A DNA stretch of 64,000 nt from JAJDXO01 sp965207535. Lineage in GTDB: Bacteria; Pseudomonadota; Alphaproteobacteria; Rhodospirillales; UBA2165. Below are positions 43,046 to 53,918 of this stretch, one piece after another. The number at the start of each line of letters is the position of its first letter. The stretch's first letter is position 1. The DNA lies in assembly GCA_965207535.1 (NCBI GenBank), contig CBDBMR010000001.1, positions 62,001 to 126,000 of the forward strand, written 5' to 3'. The position numbers and the translations under genes were made by a program. The notes beneath the pieces were generated by a model. The model had not been told where the DNA came from and did no database searches. It saw only the letters and a program-made list of their open reading frames with translations.

Positions 43046-43892
43046 CGGCGCAGGCACCGAAGCACCGGAGAAAAAGCCCGGATTTCAGATCGGGCCATGG
43101 GGCTGCGCCCTCATTGGAGCTGGGCTGTTCATCCTGATGCTCAGCTTCATAGCTGGCGTCGTCGCGGTCAAAATATGGCTGGATGACGATCGAACCCGAG
43201 CGGAGATTTCCGCCGACGCGACGGCGGTCATCGAGAGTGGAGCCACTCCCGGAGAACGGCACGACGCCCATGTGACGCGGGCGGAGATACGCGGGAAGAG
43301 CGGTGATTATCAGGGGGCCATCAACGATTTGACGGCAGCCATCGGCATTGATCCGAACATAGCGGCGACCCATGCGGCGCGCGGGATGAACTATCTGTCT
43401 CTGAACGAATGGGAAATGGCTCTTGCGGATTCCGACAAGGCTCTCAGTTTGGGGGATAGAGAACTCGTCGGATCAATTTCGTTTGTACGAGCGACGGCCC
43501 TGATGGCTCTGCGCAGATTCGAGGAGGCGCTTGCCGCCGCGGCCCGGGTTCCGCAAGGCGATCCAAGATATGTGGGCGCCAGATATGTCCGGGGTGCGGC
43601 TTTCGATTCCCTGGGTCATCGTAGGAGGGCGCTCCGGGAGTTCAATCTGGTCCTGAAAAATGATCCTACCTACAGAGATGTCTGGCTTGCCCGGGGGGAG
43701 GTCCTTCTAGCGCTCGATCGCGCCGAGGACGCGCTCTTCGATTTCGATATGGCTTTACGGCTAAACCTCTTGGAGGATGCCGCCAAGATTCACAAATTGC
43801 GGGGAGACGTTCTGGCAATCTTGAGTCGCACCGAGGAGGCACAAGAAGCCTATCGCCGGGCTCAGGAAGCCGAAAGTCAGGCCGCACAGTGA
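43035..43892 (+). CDS. Membrane-anchored TPR-repeat protein
   Basis: The 285-residue protein starts at a GTG within the end of the chorismate mutase gene. One hydrophobic segment (CALIGAGLFILMLSFIAGVVAV) anchors it, followed by about five tetratricopeptide repeats such as GDYQGAINDLTAAIGIDPNI and RRRALREFNLVLKNDPTYRD. TPRs are protein-interaction scaffolds. Partner unknown. Codon use in the second half is somewhat less GC-rich than its neighbours. Confidence 0.82.
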   Translation: MADNGAGTEAPEKKPGFQIGPWGCALIGAGLFILMLSFIAGVVAVKIWLDDDRTRAEISADATAVIESGATPGERHDAHVTRAEIRGKSGDYQGAINDLTAAIGIDPNIAATHAARGMNYLSLNEWEMALADSDKALSLGDRELVGSISFVRATALMALRRFEEALAAAARVPQGDPRYVGARYVRGAAFDSLGHRRRALREFNLVLKNDPTYRDVWLARGEVLLALDRAEDALFDFDMALRLNLLEDAAKIHKLRGDVLAILSRTEEAQEAYRRAQEAESQAAQ

Positions 43893-44020
43893 GCAGCGAG
43901 GGCGAAAGGAATGTCCCCTGTCCCATCTGCGGGCGCCCGTTGATCCCCGGGCCCAGTGTCGACGATCATCATTGGCCCCTGGATACCCCGGACTTGCGCC
44001 GGGGCATGGCCATCGGAGCG

Positions 44021-44439
44021 CTACCCGGCCTCGACGATCTCGATGGTGTGGGTGATCTCGGCGGTGGCGCCCATCATGATGGTCGCCGAGCAATATTTTT
44101 CGGCCGAGAGACGGACCGCCCGCTCGACCTTGTCCGGGTTCAGCCCCTTGCCGGTGATGATGTATTTGACGTCGATCCTGGTGAACACCTTGGGGATCTC
44201 CTCGGATCGTTCTCCGGAAAGTTCGATCACCACGTCTTCCACCGGCTCCCGGCCCTTCCGGAGAATGTCGACCACGTCGAATGCCGTGCAGCCGCCCATG
44301 CCGAGCAGCAGCATCTCCATGGGCCGGACGCCGAGGTCGCGCCCGCCGGCGTCCGGCGCGCCATCCATCACCACGGAGTGGCCGGAGCCGCTCTCGCCCA
44401 GGAACGTCCGCTGCTCCACCCATTTGACCCGCGCCTCCA

Positions 44440-44443
<4 letters not shown>
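44021..44443 (-). CDS. OsmC/Ohr-family protein
   Basis: The 140-residue protein has the family signature RPMEMLLLGMGGCTAFDVVDIL with a peroxidatic Cys, and a second Cys late in LSAEKYCSATIMMGATAEI. OsmC proteins reduce organic hydroperoxides with two Cys per subunit. The start overlaps the BipA stop by ATGA (ATG at 44443), so it is translated with bipA. Confidence 0.92.
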
Positions 44444-46260
<1,817 letters not shown>

Positions 46261-46400
46261 GGCGCGGGGGATAGCCCATGGGAGGGGCGGTAGCAAGCGC
46301 CGGATCGGGCCCGAGCCATGCGTCTGGCGCATATCGGCAAGGTGTTGAAAAACCATGATTTATAATTATTTTCCAATTTGGCACTTTTCGCCGTAATAGT

Positions 46401-46430
46401 CATTAATGGACATTAATAGACATTTATTGT
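46401..46430. repeat. Three 10-bp phased AT-rich repeats upstream of typA
   Basis: CATTAATGGA, CATTAATAGA and CATTTATTGT follow each other without gap, about 140 bp upstream of the typA start, within an AT-rich patch. A weaker fourth unit (CCGTAATAGT) precedes them. The 10-bp period places each copy on the same DNA face, as expected for a cooperative protein-binding site or a bend. Confidence 0.55.
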
Positions 46431-46972
46431 CACCCGTTCGGAAGGTAACGCACCAAAAAGGTCGTACAAAAACGCATAGCTCCCCCTCAGACGCAAAACG
46501 CCGCCCCGGTGAGGGAGCGGCAGATGCCTATACATTTAGCACGGGTGAGAGGCGCGGCAAGGGGTGGCGAAGACGCACTTGTCCCCTCTCCTCCTTCTTT
46601 CCAGCCTTCGTAGCCGAAGGCTACTTCGGCGGAGTAGGCCAGGGGGAGAGGGTTAGGGTGAGGGGGTCATAAAAGGTGCGGGTGTGCAGAAACTCCCCCC
46701 TCACCCAGCTTCGGCTAGGCTCGGCGTTCGCCTCGCCAACCCTCCGCATCCCTCTCCCTCCAGGGGAGAGGGAAAGGTTTCGGGGAGGGAATTTGTGGGT
46801 TGGGTCACCTCCCCCCTGGAGGGGGAGGTCGAGACGGCTGGCGATAGCCGGGCGTCGAGGGTGGGGGGGGGATAGGAAAATTCCCCATCACCCGGCTCCG
46901 GCCTTCAGTCGGCCGACTTGTCGACCGTAGCCTTGGCGAAGGACGAAGCCGATCAGGCGCTCTACGAGAAGG
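46431..46972. repeat. Intergenic repeat cluster with several hairpins
   Basis: No convincing gene lies here. The DNA is made of G- or C-rich imperfect palindromes: CTTCGTAGCCGAAGGCTACT (46607-46626), CCTCTCCCTCCAGGGGAGAGG near 46751 (21 bp, given here as arms CCTCTCCC and GGGGAGAGG), CACCTCCCCCCTGGAGGGGG near 46806, and GGGTGAGGGGG (46656-46666) facing CCCCCCTCACCC (46694-46705). Such CTCTCCC/GGGTGAGG elements are typical dispersed intergenic repeats. The open frames over this region follow the repeats and look spurious. Confidence 0.6.
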
Positions 46973-47275
46973 TTATTTCGATGCCGGGAGATTGACCTCG
47001 CGGGAGTCGAGAAACGCCGCTGATTGAGATTGACCGATTGGCGAGGCGCGCCCGGCCACCTGGCCGCAGGACCGCCCGGAGAATTTCCAGCTCGTATTGT
47101 TGAGCTCGAACCCGCAGGTGGCGATCCGCATGCCTTGCGGCGTTTTCAAGCACACCTGCCCGCCGACCGGCACGTCCCGGCCCTCGTACCGGCACGAGCA
47201 CTGAGGTTCCGCAGCCGCCTCGGTCGGGCCGCCGAGGAAAACCGCCAACGCAGTCGCGATGATCCAACGCCGCAT
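46973..47275 (-). CDS. Small exported Cys-rich protein with VCLK...C...SWK motif
   Basis: The product has 100 residues with a signal peptide ending at AAA-EPQ. The mature part has six Cys, including CSCRYEGRDVPVGGQVCLK, then ATC and NTSWKFSGRSC. It shares the G-x-VCLK...C...SWK spacing with the protein at 30878-31276. Similar small secreted proteins occur widely in alphaproteobacteria without known function. Confidence 0.72.
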   Translation of the reverse strand: MRRWIIATALAVFLGGPTEAAAEPQCSCRYEGRDVPVGGQVCLKTPQGMRIATCGFELNNTSWKFSGRSCGQVAGRASPIGQSQSAAFLDSREVNLPASK

Positions 47276-47314
47276 AAGATTGAGTTTAGCGCGAAACGGC
47301 GCTGCTTCTCAAAT

Positions 47315-47740
47315 TCACGCCCCATCGAGGGCGGCGCGCAGTTTTTCCAGCGCCTCCCCGAACCCCGGATCGCCGTAGGGGACGGGATTGTGCGGCTCCC
47401 GCTCGCCCGGACCCCAAACCGGGTCCGGCCACAAGGGATCGGACCTGTTGCGGCCCAGGACATGGACGTGAAGCTGGGGCACATGGTGGCCGAGGGCCGC
47501 CACGTTGATCTTTTCCGGATGGAATGCCGCCTTCAGCGCGCGGGAAGCCCGCGCGACTTCGCCGATCAACGCCGCCTGATCCCCGGCGGAGAGTTCGTGG
47601 ATTTCGGTGACGTTTGGGACCTGGGGCACGAGGATCACCCAGGGGAACCGGGCGTCGTCCACGAACAGCACCGTCGACAATGCCCAATCGGCCGCGACCG
47701 TCCGCCGGGCGAGACGTTCGTCGAGAACGAATTCGGTCAT
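47315..47740 (-). CDS. HIT-domain protein
   Basis: The 141-residue protein belongs to the histidine-triad nucleotide hydrolase superfamily. The active-site block is VPQLHVHVLGRN (QLHVHV at 89-94), with a preceding His pair and the typical DPLWPDPVWG tail of the short bacterial HIT group related to diadenosine tetraphosphate hydrolase. The ATG at 47740 gives the canonical start; a longer frame runs into the next gene. Confidence 0.9.
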   Translation of the reverse strand: MTEFVLDERLARRTVAADWALSTVLFVDDARFPWVILVPQVPNVTEIHELSAGDQAALIGEVARASRALKAAFHPEKINVAALGHHVPQLHVHVLGRNRSDPLWPDPVWGPGEREPHNPVPYGDPGFGEALEKLRAALDGA

Positions 47741-47753
47741 GCCGGGCACACGC

Positions 47754-48620
47754 CTATTTGCCCAAGAGGCCCTTGACGGCGCCCCCGACGCCTTCGGTGA
47801 CGCTTTTGACCGCGTCCGCGGCCCCGCCGGCGGCCGAGCCGGCGCCTTCCACAACGCCCTTCACCGCGCCGGTGGCCAGTTTGCCGGCGTCCTTCAGCAT
47901 GTTGGTCACGTTGCCCATGAGGGCGGGCAGCATGCCGTCGATGACCTTGTCCTGAATTTCCGGGATCAGCCTGGCGGCGATTTTCTCGGGCTCCAGTCCG
48001 CCCTCGCTCTCGCCGATGCCGTCGAGGGCGATGGAGAACGGTTTGACGGCCAAATCCAGCTTCATCCCTTCGTGGGCGACGGCGCGGACCTTCACGTTGT
48101 TCATGCGGAACTTCTCGATGATCAGTTTCGGGCCTTCCCTGCCGCTATCCCCGGAGGAACCGCCGCCTCGTTCCCTGACGAATGCGTTGACGTTGTTCCG
48201 GATGGCGATCAAGTTCGAGGAATTCAGCGATTTCTTGACGCTCTCGCCGATTTTCAGCGGGTTGACGTTGAGCGTCCTGATCTCGGCGATCACATCCGGG
48301 GCGTCGATCAGGATTTCATTAACGACGATGATATCCTTGCCCACGGTCGACGTATCGAGCTTGACCGCGATGTTGTCGATCTTGAAGGCGTGGGGCGTGG
48401 TAAATCCCGAAGGGTTGCCGATCAACAGGCCGGAAAGTGCGGCCTCGCCGGAAGCGATGGAGAGATCGGCCTTGTCCAGCTTGACCTCGGCCTTGGTCAG
48501 TTTCGGCCCCATCTCCTCGACGGCCGCCTTGATGACGTCGCCCGAATGGAACAACGCCACGATAACCGTGACAACCACAACGGCGACGATGCCGCAGACG
48601 GCATATCCGACAAGCTTCAA
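47754..48620 (-). CDS. AsmA-like/hypothetical membrane-anchored protein with Gly/Ala-rich tail
   Basis: The 288-residue protein has an N-terminal membrane anchor (YAVCGIVAVVVVTVIVALF). A central region has repeated beta-strand pattern and the blocks LSGLLIGNPSGFTTPHAFKI and IIVVNEILIDAPDVIAEI, as in AsmA/DUF748-type periplasmic proteins. The C-terminal 70 residues are an amphipathic Gly/Ala/Val repeat (TGAVKGVVEGAGSAAGGAAD). It lies 13 bp upstream of the HIT gene. Function is unknown; envelope lipid handling is possible. Confidence 0.7.
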   Translation of the reverse strand: MKLVGYAVCGIVAVVVVTVIVALFHSGDVIKAAVEEMGPKLTKAEVKLDKADLSIASGEAALSGLLIGNPSGFTTPHAFKIDNIAVKLDTSTVGKDIIVVNEILIDAPDVIAEIRTLNVNPLKIGESVKKSLNSSNLIAIRNNVNAFVRERGGGSSGDSGREGPKLIIEKFRMNNVKVRAVAHEGMKLDLAVKPFSIALDGIGESEGGLEPEKIAARLIPEIQDKVIDGMLPALMGNVTNMLKDAGKLATGAVKGVVEGAGSAAGGAADAVKSVTEGVGGAVKGLLGK

Positions 48621-48707
48621 AATAGATTCTCCCGAATAATCTCCGGCCGCACCGGAACCCTATCCCGAACGCGGCGATTTGACAGCCAAATTACGCCCCG
48701 GTTCGTC

Positions 48708-49904
48708 TCATACCGGCACCGTCGTCGCGTCGTAGGCGAACAGCCAGTCGTAGCGCTCGAATATCCTCTCGGGCTGCCATTCACGGTCCACATAGTCCTT
48801 GGCGTCCGAGGGATCGGCGAGGGTGTGGTCGTGAAACCGGCGGGCGTTGTCGGCCGAGCCCAGCACCATCCTGGACGTGCGTTCGTGGCGGGCGCCTTCA
48901 TAGCGCCCGAGCGCCTCCTCGACCGCGCCGCCGGCCGCCTCGAACGCCCGCATGAGCACGTAGCCGTCCTCGATGGCTGCGCAGGCGCCCTGAGCCAGCA
49001 TCGGCACCATGGCATGACAGGCATCGCCCAGCAGCGTCACCCGGCCGCTGGTCCAGCTCTCCAGCGGCTCGCGAACCATAAGCGCCCACTTGAAGGGTTC
49101 CGCGACCCGTTCGATCAGATAGTGGATGTCCTCGTGCCAGCCGTCGAAATCGGCGAGGAACTCTTCCCTGGAGCCGCGCGCCGTCCAGGACTCCACCTGC
49201 CAGTCCTTTTCACGGACGCCGACGAAGTTGAATATTTCGCCCCGGCGGAGGTGGTAGGTGATGCAGTGCCCGCCGGGACCCACCCAATTGGTGCCGACCG
49301 ATGGAAACCGGTCCTCCGGCAGATCATCGGCGGGCAGGACGCCGCGCCACGCCATGGAGCCGGTAAATACGGGATTATCCTGGTGACCCAATGCGGCGCG
49401 GATGGCCGAGTGTACGCCGTCGGCGCCGATGAGGGCGTCGCCGCGCGCTTCGTTTCCGTTGTCGAATTTCAAGGTGACGCCGCCGCCATCCTGTTCGAAC
49501 CCGGTACAGGCATGGCCGAGATATATCGCATCCGGCTTTTCGCGGCGGACGGCGTCGACCAATATTTCGTGCAGATCGGCCCGGTGGAATGTGTAGTAGG
49601 GATAGCCGTAGCGCTCGACGAAGGCTTGGTCGAAGTCGAACAGCGGCCAGGTATCGCCGGTGCTCCAGACACGGATGACTTTGCCTTCGGGAATGGCGGC
49701 GATCCGCTCGAGGCCGTCGCCGAGGCCGAGGGCGTGAAGGACGCGGGTGGCGTTGGCGCTCACCTGAAATCCGGCGCCGATCTCGCCGAGCTTGGGGGCC
49801 TGCTCGTATATTTCGACGTCGTAGCCCGCCTGAAGCAGGGCGGCGCCGGCGGTCAGCCCGCCCATGCCGGCGCCGGCGATGAGGATTTTCGGCTTGGCGG
49901 ACAT
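48708..49904 (-). CDS. FAD-dependent aromatic monooxygenase (UbiH/salicylate-hydroxylase-like)
   Basis: This flavoprotein of 398 residues has a FAD motif GAGMGG at 11-16, the DG motif (DALIGADGVHSAIRAALG) near 155-172 and the GD motif (VTLLGDACHAMVPMLAQGAC) near 285. The closest families are salicylate hydroxylase and 6-hydroxynicotinate 3-monooxygenase. The start overlaps the stop of the upstream amidohydrolase gene (TGATG; a GTG codon at 49907 is possible). The pair suggests decarboxylation or ring opening of an aromatic acid. Confidence 0.88.
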   Translation of the reverse strand: MSAKPKILIAGAGMGGLTAGAALLQAGYDVEIYEQAPKLGEIGAGFQVSANATRVLHALGLGDGLERIAAIPEGKVIRVWSTGDTWPLFDFDQAFVERYGYPYYTFHRADLHEILVDAVRREKPDAIYLGHACTGFEQDGGGVTLKFDNGNEARGDALIGADGVHSAIRAALGHQDNPVFTGSMAWRGVLPADDLPEDRFPSVGTNWVGPGGHCITYHLRRGEIFNFVGVREKDWQVESWTARGSREEFLADFDGWHEDIHYLIERVAEPFKWALMVREPLESWTSGRVTLLGDACHAMVPMLAQGACAAIEDGYVLMRAFEAAGGAVEEALGRYEGARHERTSRMVLGSADNARRFHDHTLADPSDAKDYVDREWQPERIFERYDWLFAYDATTVPV

Positions 49905-50893
49905 CACACGGGGATCTTGAACAGCCGCGCCGCGTTTTTTCCCAGCAGGCCGTCCCGCGCCGCCGCCGGAATCTTCCGATTGCGCCTGATGAAGCCGACC
50001 GGGTCCGTCTCGCCGAAGGGGTAGTCGGTGCCCATGAGGATGTGGCTTGCCGGCGCCTTGGCGGCGAGAAACGTCAGCATGTCCGGGTTGAACAGCACCG
50101 TGTCGAAATAGAATTTCCGGATATAGCTGGAGAATTCGCCTTTCAGCCCGGCGCCGTCCCGTCCGGTCCGGGAAGCCGAATCCTGGCGTCCGGCGTAGTA
50201 GGGCAGGAAGCCGCCGCCATGGACGATGAGGACTTTCAGTTTCGGGAACTTGTCCATGATCCCTTCATAGACCAGGGACGACATGGCCAACGCCTCTTCG
50301 TAGGGCTGCCCCAAAGTGAACGCCAGGCCGAACTTGCGAAGCCGCGGATTGGAGTTGCCGGCCGGATGGATGAAGACCGGGCAGTCCAATCTCTCCGCCG
50401 CCTTCCAGAACGGGAGGAACTTCGGATCGCCGATTTCCAGGTCGTTGACGATGGTGGAAATCTCGACCCCCCGGAGCCCGAGCTCGGTAACGCAGCGGGT
50501 CATCTCCTGGACCGCCCGCTTGGGATCGTGGAGGGGTACCAGACCGATACCGATCAGCCGGTCAGGGTGTTTGGCGACCATCTCCGCGGTCGCATCGTTG
50601 GTCATCCGGTCGATTTTGTGCGCCCGCGCCCCCGGCGCCCAATAGGTGGATTGATGCACGATGCTGGGAGAGATCACCTGCATGTCGACGCCCATGCGAT
50701 CCATGTCCCGGAGCCGTTCCTTGGTGCCGACCATGCGCGTCATGGTGCGTCGGGACTCCCTGGCCGCCCCCAGGCTGGTCCGGCCCTTCAGCCCGATGCG
50801 CGCGTGAAGACCGTGCTTCGAGGTGATTTCGAAGACCTCCGGCACCACGATGTGCGCATGGCAGTCAATTGTAACAGCCGGCTTTTTCGCCAC
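49904..50893 (-). CDS. ACMSD-like metal-dependent amidohydrolase (amidohydrolase_2 family)
   Basis: This TIM-barrel enzyme of 329 residues starts at the GTG at 50893, with GGAGAGG 5 nt upstream. Metal-ligand blocks are DCHAHIV at 10-16, PVFIHPAGN in the middle, LIVHGGGFLPYY and the final LMGTDYPFGE with Asp. The family contains aminocarboxymuconate-semialdehyde decarboxylase and gamma-resorcylate decarboxylase. Coupled translation with an aromatic monooxygenase fits decarboxylation of an aromatic or ring-cleaved acid. Confidence 0.9.
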   Translation of the reverse strand: MAKKPAVTIDCHAHIVVPEVFEITSKHGLHARIGLKGRTSLGAARESRRTMTRMVGTKERLRDMDRMGVDMQVISPSIVHQSTYWAPGARAHKIDRMTNDATAEMVAKHPDRLIGIGLVPLHDPKRAVQEMTRCVTELGLRGVEISTIVNDLEIGDPKFLPFWKAAERLDCPVFIHPAGNSNPRLRKFGLAFTLGQPYEEALAMSSLVYEGIMDKFPKLKVLIVHGGGFLPYYAGRQDSASRTGRDGAGLKGEFSSYIRKFYFDTVLFNPDMLTFLAAKAPASHILMGTDYPFGETDPVGFIRRNRKIPAAARDGLLGKNAARLFKIPV

Positions 50894-50986
50894 CTTTACC
50901 TCTCCGCCTAGATCGGCTCTTGCGGTTTGTCGTGATGAGATTAGTGCCCGGCCGGTGAGGGTCAAGTCCGGGTCATGTACGGCGCG

Positions 50987-52345
50987 TCAATACAGGAGGT
51001 GCCGCAATCCAATCACCGTCGCCGCGATAAGCAAGCTGCTGACGCCAACCAGCGGCGGTGACCAGCGCCAGCCGATGACATGGGACGGTACGCCCGTGGC
51101 CCGCGACATGAACAGCGTGGTCCCCGAGAATGGCGAAATCATCGTGCTCATGCCCCAGCATCCCATATAGGTGAGCCCGACGATCAGGTCCGGCAGCCCG
51201 AGCGCCGACGGTGGAAGGATGGCGCTCAGCGAGACCACCACGATGACAGCGTGCAGGCCGGCCGCGCTGGCGGCGACGAAGACGAGAATCAAGGCGACGA
51301 TCCTGAGATCGGGGAAGGGGATGGCCGAGGCGACGAATTCGGCGGTCGCGGCGGCCGGAATCAGCGCGCCGACGCCGATCCCGAAAATGTTGGCGGCGAC
51401 GAAGAGGAGGGTTTCGTTCCGTAGGCCGGGCAGCGCCGTCGCCACCCTCAACGCGAGTTCCCTGAACGGGTGAACGGCGGATTCATGGGAGGCGTACCAG
51501 ATCAGCGCGAAGGGTGGCGCGACGATGCCGAGGATCACCGGTATGGGGACGTCGAGGATCTCCACGAGAACCATCACCATTCCAATCAGCGACGCCAGCA
51601 GGGCGATGGTGCGCAGGCCCTGACCCGCCTCGAGCGGAATGGCGCCGGGTGCTTCGGCCCGCGTGCCGGAGCGGTTCGCCGAAAATCGCGCCAGGCCCCA
51701 CGAACCGATCATCAGCACAACGGCCAATCCGGCGCCCCAGGGCGCGAGGTCCCCCCAAGTGAGCGCGGGGAGGGCGACGAGGACCACGATGGTTCCGATG
51801 TAGAACGGCGACCAGCACGACGCGCTGGTGAATCCCTGCATGAGGGCCAGGCTCAGCCGCTTGCGGAGCGCCGGATCGGTGCCGGGCTTTTCGACGATGG
51901 TGGTGAGCAATCCGAGGCCGGCCAAATTCAGGACCGACGCCAACAGGTGAACGCCGCCGGTCAAAAAGGCGAAGCGGCGTCCGGGGGGCTGCGAGACGAT
52001 GGTTGCCCGCGTCGCTCGAAGGGCCGGGCTCCGGGAAACCGGCAAATGCATCCAGGTCACCGCAAAGAACAGAACCAGGAAGACGCGTGACCGGCTGATG
52101 CCCTCCAATAGTCCGGACTGCCAATCCCCGGCCGCCGCCAACGCCGCGACACCCAGGCCCGCGAGCACCAGGCCTGAAATCTGCTGAGGCCTCGGGATGC
52201 GGCGGAACTCGAGAGCAAGATAGAGAACGATGCAAAGCGCCGCGAGCGAGGGGAGGACATGTCCGCCGGCGAAGGCGCCGATGATCGTGATCACGGCGAT
52301 GGCGCTGAACAACCAGGCGGTAACGGGGATGGTGAGTTGGGGCAA
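50987..52345 (-). CDS. Polytopic membrane protein, possible ion-transporter-superfamily permease
   Basis: The 452-residue protein has about twelve hydrophobic segments with two re-entrant-looking Ser/Gly-rich blocks, QGFTSASCWSPFYIGTIVVL and MGCWGMSTMISPFSGTTLF, at similar places in each half. That symmetry suggests an anion or carboxylate transporter of the IT superfamily. I do not recognise the family precisely. It lies upstream of the amidohydrolase/monooxygenase pair on the same strand with a 93-bp gap and may import their substrate. Confidence 0.65.
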   Translation of the reverse strand: MPQLTIPVTAWLFSAIAVITIIGAFAGGHVLPSLAALCIVLYLALEFRRIPRPQQISGLVLAGLGVAALAAAGDWQSGLLEGISRSRVFLVLFFAVTWMHLPVSRSPALRATRATIVSQPPGRRFAFLTGGVHLLASVLNLAGLGLLTTIVEKPGTDPALRKRLSLALMQGFTSASCWSPFYIGTIVVLVALPALTWGDLAPWGAGLAVVLMIGSWGLARFSANRSGTRAEAPGAIPLEAGQGLRTIALLASLIGMVMVLVEILDVPIPVILGIVAPPFALIWYASHESAVHPFRELALRVATALPGLRNETLLFVAANIFGIGVGALIPAAATAEFVASAIPFPDLRIVALILVFVAASAAGLHAVIVVVSLSAILPPSALGLPDLIVGLTYMGCWGMSTMISPFSGTTLFMSRATGVPSHVIGWRWSPPLVGVSSLLIAATVIGLRHLLY

Positions 52346-52408
52346 GTCGGGAACTCGGTGTCGAATCCGCTACTAGAATAGACCTCTATCCCCTATTGTC
52401 AGGCCCCA

Positions 52409-52789
52409 ATGAACCCGTCAATCGCACATGGTCCGGCGGTGATCCGACGATTTGCGCTGATCGTCGAAATCCTGTTGATCGTTGCCGCCGCCGCCGGGTT
52501 CCTCGGCGTTTTCGTGTTCATGGCCATGGCGCCGTCTCTGTTGTCTCCTGATGAGAGCATCGTCCTCATGAAGGCCAGGGTCATTCGCGGCGCCAGCCTC
52601 ATGGCCTTTCCCCTTGCCATCGCATTGCTGCTGCCGTTCGCCCGTATGCGATTGACCCGCCTTTTCGCGGTTGAGCCCGCTCAATCGCGGCTCGCCTGGG
52701 GGGCGCTGGCCGGGGTCACGGCGATATTGCTGGCATTCGCGGGAACCGCGGTGTGGGGGACGCTGGCGGAGCTCGATTTTGCCGGTTGA
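52409..52789 (+). CDS. Small three-helix membrane protein
   Basis: This is a 126-residue protein of unknown function with three hydrophobic segments (about 13-37, 60-78 and 95-115). No family is recognised. Its stop codon directly abuts the stop of the convergent HtrA-like gene, the two forming TGATCA. Confidence 0.6.
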   Translation: MNPSIAHGPAVIRRFALIVEILLIVAAAAGFLGVFVFMAMAPSLLSPDESIVLMKARVIRGASLMAFPLAIALLLPFARMRLTRLFAVEPAQSRLAWGALAGVTAILLAFAGTAVWGTLAELDFAG

Positions 52790-53812
52790 TCAGTGCGGAC
52801 GCCGCTGTTGCATGAAGCGATAGCGGCTGTCCGAGGTAATCGTGACATCCATGTCTTCGCCGTTGCGGCGCAGATTCAGCAGAACCTCCGTGCCGGCGCC
52901 GCCCAGCCCCCATATCATCCGGTACATTTCGCTCAGCCGGGTCACCGGCTGATCGGCAACTCCGGCGACGAGATCGCCGGCCTCGACGCCGGCAATATCG
53001 GCCGGGCCCTCGGGGATGACCCCGGACACGAACAACCGGCGCATGGCCTCGGATGTGTACATGCCCAGCCAGGGCCGCGGCTCGACATCGGCGAACCCCT
53101 TGCTGATCAGATCATCGAGGATCGGTTCGAGAAGATCGATCGGAACGAACATGTTGCCGGGACTGTCCTTGCTCCCGGGCTCCGCGTCGTTCACCCACAA
53201 CGAGCCGACGCCGACCAGCTGGCCGGACCCGTCGATCAACGCCGCCCCGGACCAGTTTGGATGAATCGGCGCGGTAAAGATGGCGTGGTCCAGCATGTAC
53301 TCCCAGGACCCGGCAAATTCGCGCCTTGAGACGACGGCGCCCGAGATTGCGTGGTCGGCGCCGCCGTAGGGCGCAATGATCGCCGGATCGCCTTCGCGAA
53401 GCGTCTTTGAACTGCCCTGCGGCAAGGGGGGCACTCCGGGCGCCTCGAGCGACCGGATCACCGCGAAGCCGCTCTCGTGGTTGTAGCCCAGGAGCTCCGC
53501 TTCCAGGGTCCGGCCGCCGCGGCCATGAAGGATGATCTCGTCGGCATCGACCACCAGATAGCCGATGGTCAGCATCAGCCCGCCGTCGCCGATGACAATC
53601 GCATTGCCCTGCCGCTCGATCCCCAGCGTCCGCGCCGAGAAGGCCTCCTCGGGAACTTCCGAGGTCAGCCGGAAGACGGACGACAGCGCCTGGTCGAGAT
53701 CGAAGGGAAGGTCGGATTGGTCGGGGTGCGGCGCAAGGCGCAGCGAAGGATCGAGCAGGTGCAGCAGTCCGCTTGGCCGGTGTCCGTTGGCCTTTTCGAT
53801 GCCGTTCGCCAT
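52790..53812 (-). CDS. HtrA/S1C-like protein with PDZ domain and lost catalytic His and Asp
   Basis: The 340-residue protein has the trypsin-like fold of HtrA followed by a PDZ domain (WLGMYTSEAMRRLFVSGVIP onward). The usual LTNNHVV reads LTIGYLVV at 81-88, with Tyr85 near the His position. The usual TDLAV reads SGFAV at 114-118, with Gly at the Asp position. The serine loop is NWSGAAL at 186-192, keeping Ser188 only. No signal peptide is evident. It is probably an inactive binding or chaperone-like protein. Confidence 0.85.
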   Translation of the reverse strand: MANGIEKANGHRPSGLLHLLDPSLRLAPHPDQSDLPFDLDQALSSVFRLTSEVPEEAFSARTLGIERQGNAIVIGDGGLMLTIGYLVVDADEIILHGRGGRTLEAELLGYNHESGFAVIRSLEAPGVPPLPQGSSKTLREGDPAIIAPYGGADHAISGAVVSRREFAGSWEYMLDHAIFTAPIHPNWSGAALIDGSGQLVGVGSLWVNDAEPGSKDSPGNMFVPIDLLEPILDDLISKGFADVEPRPWLGMYTSEAMRRLFVSGVIPEGPADIAGVEAGDLVAGVADQPVTRLSEMYRMIWGLGGAGTEVLLNLRRNGEDMDVTITSDSRYRFMQQRRPH

Positions 53813-53918
53813 CAGAAATTTGCGCTCCCCGTAGGTCTTGGCTTTTGTCTTGGATAAACAGTAGCGTTCCGCCGCACCAAGTGGCCAGCCCTATTTGGGG
53901 CGGTGGTATGCCGCGCTA

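Noticed and set aside
46406..46930. Small frames in the repeat cluster upstream of typA
   Set aside because: They follow the palindromic repeats, with Arg/Pro/Gly-rich translation and no start context.
47607..50024. An 805-residue plus-strand frame
   Set aside because: It runs antisense through four supported genes and shows no domain sequence of its own.
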